From NCBI GenBank assembly GCA_024276815.1, contig JAJRWM010000071.1, positions 1 to 5,394 on the forward strand: DNA of 5,394 nt, written 5' to 3'. The notes below the pieces were generated by a model. It was not told where the DNA came from and did no database searches. It saw nothing but the letters and a program-made list of their open reading frames with translations. Positions within the stretch are counted from its first letter, which is position 1, and each line of letters begins with the position of its first letter. Made by a program: the position numbers and the translations under genes. Below, piece after piece: positions 1 to 5,394 of this stretch. This stretch comes from a bacterium (lineage in GTDB: Bacteria; JACRDZ01; JAJRWM01).

Positions 1-963
1 AATCGGAGCGTGTACCCGGCGCTCTACCGTTTCCAACTGCTGTTTGCAGTAATACGCGCTTTTCTTGATGTCGTATATTTTCGGCCCCAGTTCCTTATTG
101 GTGATTTCCAGCTTACCCTTTAGAATATCCGACGGACTCATCCGGTATTCTCTGGTAATCCGCTCCATCTCCTTAACCGCCGAAGACCCCTGTTTGTAGA
201 GCTTTTTCAGCTTTATGGCAATCCGCTCAATTTCTTTGCGGTGCCATTTAATACGGCGAATTTCTTTTTCAATGAGCATACGCTCGCTTTTGATGCCGCG
301 TTCAATGTTTTGCCGGTCATCGCTGGTCTGGGGACCAACTTCCAGCCGCTTCTTTTCCAGCTTTTTGATCTTGTCCCAGGAGAGCACCACCTTGGTGCAC
401 ACCTCTTTAACCCGCTCCATCTCTTCTTTTTCCCGGGCAAAAGGTAAAGATTCTCTCAAGCCGATATTTAAAAGTTCCCGTATTTTCAGGTTGCCGTTAT
501 CGAATTTTTTACCCAGGTTGATTACTTCCTCGATCATAATCGCGGTACCCAGGACCAATTCTTCAATCCTGGTCTCGCCGCGCTCAATCCGCTTGGCCAG
601 GCGTATCTCGCCCTCGCGGGTTAAAAGAGGCACCCGACCCATCTCCCGTAAATACATTTTAACCGGATCATTGGTGCGCACACCCTTGGGCAAAGACAAA
701 TCAAGAACAACTTTCTCTTGCGGAGCTTTGCCGATAACAGCGCCCAAACCATTCTTGGCGGCAGGCTCGTCATATACCTCAATGCCTAATTCATGCAATA
801 TTAATATTAAGTCGTCAATCTGATCGGCGTGAATGACGTCCATCGGCAGGACTTTATTGATTTCGGAATAAGTCAATCCGCCTCGTTCCCGTCCGATGAT
901 AATCATTTCATCCACTTCTTTAAACTTAGTGATATGTTTAATTTCTTTAACTTTAGGCGACAA
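1..963 (-). CDS. rpoD: RNA polymerase primary sigma factor RpoD (sigma-70), N-terminal part, cut by window edge
   Basis: Housekeeping sigma factor, which directs core RNA polymerase to -10/-35 promoters. The frame is open for 321 codons and runs off the window, so regions 2 to 4 (promoter recognition) are not visible. Residues about 10-65 resemble region 1.1 (GLTYSEINKVLP, then a helix ending in LGIEVYDEP). Residues about 97-132 are a clear region 1.2 (TNDPVKMYLREMGRVPLLTREGEIRLAKRIERGE, split here only by reading). From about 133 onward comes a long charged helical stretch, the non-conserved region found between 1.2 and 2.1 in proteobacterial-type sigma-70 and absent from short Firmicutes-type proteins. 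The chosen start is TTG at 961-963, right after the dnaG stop, because the region 1.1 homology begins soon after it. It has a possible AAAGGTG ribosome site. The ATG at 904-906 would cut into region 1.1. The gene is in the same frame as dnaG and probably co-transcribed and translationally coupled with it. No internal stop was found. Confidence 0.94.
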   Translation of the reverse strand, partial: MSPKVKEIKHITKFKEVDEMIIIGRERGGLTYSEINKVLPMDVIHADQIDDLILILHELGIEVYDEPAAKNGLGAVIGKAPQEKVVLDLSLPKGVRTNDPVKMYLREMGRVPLLTREGEIRLAKRIERGETRIEELVLGTAIMIEEVINLGKKFDNGNLKIRELLNIGLRESLPFAREKEEMERVKEVCTKVVLSWDKIKKLEKKRLEVGPQTSDDRQNIERGIKSERMLIEKEIRRIKWHRKEIERIAIKLKKLYKQGSSAVKEMERITREYRMSPSDILKGKLEITNKELGPKIYDIKKSAYYCKQQLETVERRVHAPI

Positions 964-966
964 TTT

Positions 967-2751
967 TTACTGAGCACCTTTCAATAGAGTATTTTCTTTC
1001 TTCAATCTGTCAATTTCCCGTATCAGATAGCCGATTTCATCCTCACTGTTATTTACAGTAAGATCATGGTGAAGTTTTCTGATTTTACGAAGAATCACCC
1101 TTCTTCTCTTTTCCCTGACAAGATCGCTAAACGCTTCCAGTGGGTTCCCCCACAACGCTTCCTTATCATCAACCAACAACAAAGAGGAAGTTTTTTCCCT
1201 TAAAGTTTTCGCTTCAATATGTCCCAGCAATTCTCCCGGTATCTTTAGAATTTCCTCAGGTTGCGCCAAAATAATATCCGCCAGCTCAGCCCACTCGGGG
1301 TCTTCAAAACTGGCGAGAATGTTCGACTCGCTGAAAACCGGCCTTATTTCCCCATGAAACAACAACAATAACTGGACTAAGTCCCTCTCTTCCGGGAAGC
1401 TTTCCGCCCTTTGGGTAACTGCGATATTATCGGCCGCCAAACTACCGGGCTTAACTCTTCCGCCGCCGCTTTTCTTTAACTCAAACCTCAACGCCGCTTC
1501 ATCAAGTTTAAAAGCGTCGCTCAGCCTCCTCAACTATTCTTCCCGGCGCAAGGCGTTTTTCTCTTTGGCGATCAGCGGCAGCAACTCACCCACAGCCTTG
1601 ATACGGCCCTCAGCCCTGGTCAGATCGTATTTGCGTTCGCTGACATGGCAAAAGAAATCGACTTCATCCAGGGCGTTGTCCAGATGACGCTGAAACGCCC
1701 CGGCGCCCTGAGCGCGGATTAACGAATCGGGGTCTTCGCCATCGGCCAGGATTACGACCGAACTCTTCATCCCTCCTTCCATCAATACTTCAACGCCACG
1801 CAAGGCCGCTTTCAAGCCGGCATTGTCAGCGTCAAACACCAGTACCGCATGGTCAGTCAGCCGCTTGAGCAGGTTTAACTGACTGGCGGTCAGAGCCGTT
1901 CCCAGCGGGGCCACGACAGCTTTAAAGCCGGCCATGTAGGCAGTGATTAAATCAAGATAACCTTCAACAATAATAAAATACCCGGTCTCCTTGACGGACT
2001 CTTTCGCCCGGTGAAAATTATATAAAGTACCGCTTTTATGATAAACAGCCGTTTCCGGCGAGTTTAAATATTTGGGCTGCTGCTGTTCGTTGAGCGCCCG
2101 ACCGCCAAAGCCGATAATCCGTCCCTGGTAATCCTGAATCGGGAATATCAGCCGACCGGCGAAGCGGTTGGCAACCCCGTTACGATAAAAATTATAAAGA
2201 CCGGCCTTTTCCACCACGTCTTTATTGATATCAGCCGTAACGATCCGGCGGGCCCCGCCGGGCTCTTTATCGGGAACGAAACCCAGTTGAAATTCGACGG
2301 CGGCCGAGTCGCTGATACCGCGTTCCGACAAATAAGCGCGCGCCGACTCTCCCAAGGCGCCTTTCATTAGGATGTTATGAAAATAATGGGCAAAGCGCTC
2401 GTTCAGGGTGTAAATTTCTTTTCGCCCCAGGAACTTCTTGCCCGCGCTCCCGGTATGGGGAATCACAATGCTGTAGCGGTCAGCGACCAGATGCACCGCC
2501 TCGCTGAAAGAAAGCCCCTTTTTGCGCATCAGGAAGTGATAAACGTTCCCGCCTTCGCCGCAACCAAAGCAATGGAATATCTGCTTTAGCGGACTGACAA
2601 CAAAGCTGGGTGTTTTTTCCTGGTGAAACGGACAGACACCCTTGTAATTGGCCCCGGCTTTTTTTAACGGGATAATAGAGCCGATAATCTCAACGATGTC
2701 GGCCCGGTTCCTGATTTCCTCGACTAGCGTATCCGGAATAAAACTTCCCAT
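967..2751 (-). CDS. dnaG: DNA primase DnaG, full length only if an internal TAG (codon 406) is read through
   Basis: Makes the RNA primers for lagging-strand and origin replication, working with the DnaB helicase at the fork. Read through, it has 594 residues, the usual family size. The N-terminal zinc-binding domain has C40, H43, C61 and C64 (CPFH ... HCFGC). The primase core follows, with FAGRLIFPI at about 197-205 and the TOPRIM motifs EGYLDL (E263, D267) and FDADNAG (D307, D309; often FDGD in relatives), then DGEDPDSLI at 337-345. TAG at 1534-1536 falls after NALRREE, near the end of the catalytic core. The same frame continues with LRRLSDAFKLDEAALRFEL, typical of the family, where a Tyr (EEYL) is common at the stop position. 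The helicase-interacting C-terminal domain, residues 407-594, lies beyond it. If TAG terminates, a 405-residue primase without that domain results. The TTG at 1531-1533 could restart a separate 188-residue protein. The ATG start fits the family N-terminus (FIP...VEEIRNRADIVEII). Termination is at TAA 967-969. Confidence 0.95.
975..981 (-). promoter_or_regulatory. Possible ribosome binding site AAAGGTG for rpoD
   Basis: AAAGGTG lies inside the last codons of dnaG, 11 bases before the TTG chosen as the rpoD start. It supports that start over the ATG at 904-906, which has no comparable site. The match is imperfect and the spacing long, so coupling to dnaG translation probably matters. Confidence 0.4.
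1534..1536 (-). other. In-frame TAG stop inside dnaG (codon 406)
   Basis: Reads LRREE-stop-LRRLSDAF. DnaG homologues run straight through this point, commonly with Tyr there. The 188 codons after it encode the rest of the core and the helicase-binding domain with no further stop and no frameshift. A TTG codon follows immediately, with only a weak GGGAAG upstream, so re-initiation is conceivable but not strongly supported. Confidence 0.9.
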
Positions 2752-2764
2752 TAACCTGTCTGAA

Positions 2765-2771
2765 CTCCTTT
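2765..2771 (-). promoter_or_regulatory. Shine-Dalgarno-like AAAGGAG for dnaG
   Basis: AAAGGAG overlaps the last two bases of the mutS2 TAA stop and lies 13 bases before the dnaG ATG, longer than the usual 5-9. A second weak AGG sits 3 bases before the ATG. The overlap with the mutS2 stop suggests translational coupling, so dnaG expression may depend on ribosomes that reach the end of mutS2. Confidence 0.55.
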
Positions 2772-5139
2772 AAACGTCAAATTCAACAATAGTGACGCCA
2801 ATCCCGCCCTCACCGGCGGCGCCGGAACGGTAACTTTTTACCCGGGGATGCCTGCTTAATATTTCAGCTACGATTTTCCTGAGAATTCCCCCTCCAACGC
2901 CATGAATTATAAACGCCCGGGAAAAATGGCTCAATAAAGCGCGATCAAGATATCTTTCCACTTCCTCTCTCGCCTCATCAGCCCTCAGGCCGACCAGGTT
3001 CAGTTCCAGGCTGACCTCGACCGGCGGAGCCAGGTGAAAGCCAATATTTTTCAAAGTGGTAGTCAGCGGTTTGTCGTTTTTAATGACTTCCAGGCTCGCC
3101 ACCTCGATATTTTTTTCGCCGCACTCAATGCGCAACGTTCCCTTATCGGGATGCCGGCTGATCACCTTGCCGCTCAGATGTAAACTTTCGATATAGACGA
3201 TCTCCCCGATCTGAAAATCACTAACTTTATGATTGTTTTTTACCGCCAGCGGTTGCTAGAGTCTTTTCAGCTCAGCGTTCAGTTCGGCTTCCCTACGCGC
3301 AATGTTTTGCCGGGCGCTCTCAACATCGGCGGCTTTTTCGGCCTTTCTCACCTCGTCAAGCAAGGCCGCGATTTCCTGCCGGGCGGAAGCGACTAACTGC
3401 CTGGTCTCCCTGAGCGCCTGCCGCCGTTTAGCAACCGCGAATTCTTTCAGGCTGCTGTTTTTCTCTTACCACTCCTGGTAAAGCCGGTTGATTTCCCGCT
3501 CTTTGTCCGAAAGCTCCCGTACTTTGACCGCCTGTTCCCGGGTCTCGTTTTCCAGTTTGACCAATAACTGGTCCAGCTTGAATTCAGGCCCGGTCACCAG
3601 CGCTTCGGCTCCGGCGACTATCTCGTCGGGCAGTCCCAGCCTTTTGGCGGTGACAATCGCCCGGCTGCTGCCCAGGAACCCCATCCTGAGCCTGTAAGTC
3701 GGCAACAGGTCCTTTTCGTTAAACTCTACCGACGCGTTCTCCATATCCGGACTATTGGCGGCAACGTTTTTCAGTAAACGAAAATGAGTGGCGACAATGG
3801 TCGTCGCCCTCTTTTTATGTAAAGTGCCGATAATCGAAACCGCTAACGCCGCGCCCTCGGTCGGGTCAGTACCGGCTCCGAGTTCATCGAGTAAATACAA
3901 GGCGTCATTTTGAGCGCCCTTTAACATGTGAACCACGTTGGTCATGTGGGCCGAGAAGGTGCTCAGGCTCTGCTCCAGGCTTTGCTCATCGCCGATATCG
4001 GCGTAAATTTTGTTATAAAACGCGATACTGCTGTTTTCCTTGACCGGAATATACATTCCGCACAGGGCCATCAGCGTCAGGAGACCCACGGTTTTCAAGG
4101 CGACGGTCTTGCCGCCGGTATTCGGCCCGGTAATGACCAGGGTATGATAACCATCGCCAATCCTGATGGACTGGGGAACGACCGCCTCGTTCCCTTTACT
4201 CAGGATCAGTATCGGATGACGGCCTTCGCGAATATCAATCAGTCCCCGCTGATTTAAAACCGGCGCTACGGCCGTTAAAGCTTCAGCCAGGCGCGCCCGG
4301 GCGTAAAAACTGTCAAATTCGGCTAAAACGGAAACCGCTTGTTTCAACTCGCTGACTTCGTGTCTTAAAAGATCGCTGATCCTGATCAAAAGAAAAGAGA
4401 TCTCTTCTTCTTCTTCACCAGCCAGGCTAATTAACTGGTTGTTAAGAGGGAAGACCCTTTCCGGTTCAACAAAAACGGTCGCGCCGCTTTTGGAGGTATC
4501 CTGAACGATTCCTCTAAGCGCGTTCTCCTTGCCCTTTACGGCGGGAATGACATAGCGGCCGTTTCGCTGGGTAATGATTCTTTCAGCGATAACTTCTGTC
4601 AGTCTGCTGGACTGAAGATAGCCGTTTAAAGCATCTTTTATCCTGCTTTGCGTTGAAACAAGCTGCCGTCTTATTCTCGCTAACTTCACGCTGGCCGTGT
4701 CTTTAATCCTGCCCTGAATATCGACCAGGTTTTCGACTTCTTTTACCAGCCGGCTAAAATCAATTACGGTTTCAAACCGCTGTGACCAGAGGGGGTAATC
4801 ATCCCGCCGCGAGCCAAACAGCCGGCGCAGTTTATCGACTACCGGAAAAAAGACTAAAAAAACGGCGACTTCTTTAGCCGTCAGGATACCGTTGGGCTTG
4901 CCAAGTCTTTTTAAGATAGCTCCCATGGGCGGCAGTTCTCTTTGCCAGAGGTCTGACGCCATACTCAAGGCTTTGATCGTTTCCGCCGTTTTAACCAGAC
5001 TTGATTTAGCCTGGCCGTAATCAGTCGCCGGTCTGATTAAATCAATGGATTCCGCCCCTTCAGCGAAGCGGGAATAGGTCTTTAAGTGTTTAACAACCTT
5101 GAAAAAATCTAGGACAGATAACGTATGTTCTTCAATCAC
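2770..5139 (-). CDS. mutS2: Endonuclease MutS2 / MutS-family ATPase, full length only if internal TAA and TAG are read through
   Basis: MutS2 proteins are MutS-like ATPases without the mismatch-recognition domain. They have been linked to suppression of homologous recombination and, in Bacillus, to rescue of collided ribosomes. Read through, the protein has 789 residues, the normal size. The N-terminal lever/clamp helices occupy about 1-300, including GRYVIPAVKGKENALRGIVQDTSKSGAT near 194-221. The ATPase domain has Walker A GPNTGGKT (338-345), STFSAHM (393-399), Walker B LYLLDELGAG (414-423) with D418 and E419, and ATHF (H452). A charged coiled-coil-like linker follows (about 515-627), then a small beta domain (about 638-685) and a C-terminal Smr domain (about 711-789) with LNLVGL and HGVGGG. 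TAA at 3466-3468 (codon 558) and TAG at 3256-3258 (codon 628) both lie in the linker, in frame with all domains. Taken literally, termination at codon 558 removes the Smr domain. The start is GTG (5137-5139), the first start codon after an in-frame upstream stop. Its ribosome site is weak. It is the first gene of the operon. Confidence 0.95.
3256..3258 (-). other. In-frame TAG stop inside mutS2 (codon 628)
   Basis: Reads ELKRL-stop-QPLAVKNN, between the coiled-coil linker and the small beta domain that precedes Smr. The frame is unbroken on both sides and the Smr domain is intact downstream. The stop is followed by CAA. Possible readings are a decoded amber (pyrrolysine or suppressor tRNA), a point mutation from CAG, or a sequence error. 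Confidence 0.9.
3466..3468 (-). other. In-frame TAA stop inside mutS2 (codon 558)
   Basis: Reads YQEW-stop-EKNSS, in the variable coiled-coil linker after the ATPase domain. The next 69 codons (3259-3465) stay in the same frame, are rich in Glu, Lys, Arg, Ala and Leu like the flanking linker, and contain no second lesion. The base after the stop is G. A single C-to-T change from CAA (Gln), or changes from GAA or AAA, would produce it. Pyrrolysine decoding would not explain a TAA. Confidence 0.9.
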
Positions 5140-5206
5140 ACAGGCTCTCGCGAAAAAAGAGGATTAAAAATACCCGGACAAACTCCTCCCCTTATAAAAA
5201 AGAGTA

Positions 5207-5235
5207 TTAATACCATGCAAAAACTCCTGTGTCAA
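5207..5235 (-). promoter_or_regulatory. Sigma-70-type promoter of the mutS2-dnaG-rpoD operon
   Basis: On the minus strand TTGACA (5230-5235, a perfect -35) is followed by exactly 17 bases and then TATTAA (5207-5212, 4 of 6 matches to TATAAT). TGG immediately before the -10 gives an extended -10. Transcription would start near 5200, leaving a leader of about 60 bases before the mutS2 GTG. It is the only convincing promoter seen for the operon, so it probably serves all three genes. Confidence 0.7.
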
Positions 5236-5256
5236 TATTTTTTTTGATTTTTTAGT
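5236..5256 (-). promoter_or_regulatory. A-tract UP-like element upstream of the -35
   Basis: Directly upstream of the -35 the minus strand carries runs of eight A (5238-5245) and six A (5248-5253), roughly in phase with the helix. Such tracts act as UP elements for the RNA polymerase alpha subunit or as bent DNA. This is inference from composition and position. Confidence 0.45.
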
Positions 5257-5289
5257 AACCCGTCAGTGAAGTGGGGGGAGGGGGTTAAG

Positions 5290-5394
5290 GTAATGTCCGG
5301 GAGCAGTCGATAAGCAGGGTATGGGATTTTGTGAGCCATGTTTCGAGAAGCAGCAGCAGATTGACACGTTGTCCGAAGAAAATCTCAGGCTGAA
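5290..5394 (+). mobile_element. Left end of an IS66-like insertion sequence (single-transposase type), cut by window edge
   Basis: A GTAA tetranucleotide, the usual first bases of IS66-family terminal repeats, starts at 5290 (GTAATGTCCGGGAGCAG), 31 bases before a transposase-like start codon. Such a short leader without upstream accessory genes fits the single-ORF (ISBst12-like) branch rather than the three-gene IS66 layout. The boundary is inferred because the right end and the 8-bp target duplicate lie outside the window. If 5290 is the first base, the target copy here would be GGGTTAAG (5282-5289). Confidence 0.55.
5321..5394 (+). CDS. IS66-family-like transposase, N-terminal fragment (window edge)
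   Basis: Twenty-four codons are visible, MGFCEPCFEKQQQIDTLS then EENLRL. The CxxC start followed by a Gln/Glu-rich coiled-coil helix resembles the N-terminus of single-ORF IS66-family transposases (zinc-finger-like CxxC, then a leucine-zipper-like helix). The catalytic DDE domain is outside the window. The start is the ATG at 5321, preceded by a weak AGCAGGG. Transcription is divergent from mutS2. The short length keeps the family call tentative. Confidence 0.6.
   Translation, partial: MGFCEPCFEKQQQIDTLSEENLRL

Larger units (their letters stand above)
5140..5289. other. Non-coding leader between mutS2 and the insertion sequence
   Basis: About 150 bases with no supported gene. It holds the operon promoter and A-tracts, a GGGGAGGAG purine run on the minus strand (5184-5192), two copies of AGGAGTTT on the minus strand (5180-5187 and 5221-5228, offset 41 bases), and a G6-A-G5 run on the plus strand (5273-5284) next to the insertion sequence. 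No hairpin terminator is seen. Confidence 0.7.

Noticed and set aside
215-823. Long plus-strand open frame opposite rpoD
   Set aside because: Its translation is Ser/Arg/Leu-rich with no recognisable motif. It lies antisense to the clear sigma factor and is a shadow of that gene's codon pattern.
986-1013. Internal promoter for rpoD (perfect TTGACA at 1008-1013, 16 bases, then TACTCT)
   Set aside because: The -10 matches only 3 of 6 positions, the -35 is explained by codons for Ile-Asp-Arg of DnaG, and the start would fall on the rpoD ribosome site.
1525-1530. AGGAGG just after the dnaG TAG as a ribosome site for a separate C-terminal protein
   Set aside because: No ATG, GTG or TTG lies in frame at proper spacing downstream. 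The bases also encode Arg-Arg of the conserved LRRL segment.
2377-2589. Plus-strand open frame opposite the dnaG zinc-binding region
   Set aside because: Shadow of dnaG coding sequence; no family resemblance.
2770-3465. Separate Smr-domain gene downstream of a shorter mutS gene
   Set aside because: The fragments are in the same frame, in MutS2 domain order, and sum to normal MutS2 length. The Smr fragment has no good ribosome site of its own.
1534-3468. Selenocysteine recoding
   Set aside because: Selenocysteine uses TGA. None of the internal stops is TGA, and the sites are not Cys positions.
3928-4257. Plus-strand open frame opposite the mutS2 ATPase region
   Set aside because: Antisense to the conserved Walker-motif region, with no recognisable domain or convincing ribosome site.
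5170-5192. Tiny leader peptide after GGGGAGGAG on the minus strand
   Set aside because: The only nearby start (TTG) is too close to the purine run and would give about five codons before a stop. No attenuator hairpin follows.
5236-5253. Plus-strand T-runs as a transcription terminator
   Set aside because: No GC-rich hairpin precedes the T-runs; they are better explained as A-tracts upstream of the minus-strand promoter.

Overview
The window is one minus-strand operon, mutS2 -> dnaG -> rpoD, read from about 5200 down to position 1. The left end of an IS66-like insertion sequence, pointing the other way, enters at the right edge (5290-5394). The gene order and the long charged insert after region 1.2 of the sigma factor (the sigma-70 non-conserved region) suggest a deltaproteobacterium/Desulfobacterota or a relative such as Nitrospirota. 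This placement is inference from family knowledge, not from a search. Base composition looks moderate, and no tRNA, rRNA or CRISPR array is visible.

Layout by region. 5290-5394: putative IS66-family end and the first codons of its transposase (plus strand). 5140-5289: non-coding leader with a good sigma-70-type promoter for the minus strand (TTGACA, 17-bp spacer, TGG-TATTAA) and A-tracts upstream. 2770-5139: mutS2, 789 residues if read through. 967-2751: dnaG, 594 residues if read through. 1-963: the first 321 codons of rpoD, cut by the window edge. Spacing is tight (18 bp mutS2-dnaG, 3 bp dnaG-rpoD) with no terminator between genes. The operon therefore couples a branch-migration/recombination-control or ribosome-rescue ATPase, the replication primase and the housekeeping sigma factor, a macromolecular-synthesis-type arrangement.

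The unusual feature is three in-frame stop codons inside genes that otherwise look intact: TAA at codon 558 and TAG at codon 628 of mutS2, and TAG at codon 406 of dnaG. No frameshift accompanies any of them. The family sequence resumes at once in the same frame after each, and the read-through lengths match the family lengths. Gene-terminal stops are both TAA. A TAG-decoding system (pyrrolysine or a suppressor tRNA) could explain the two TAGs but not the internal TAA. Substitution errors, early gene decay or split-gene expression remain possible. All three genes also share one reading frame, so the minus strand from 5139 to 1 (1713 codons) holds only five stops: three TAA, two TAG and no TGA.
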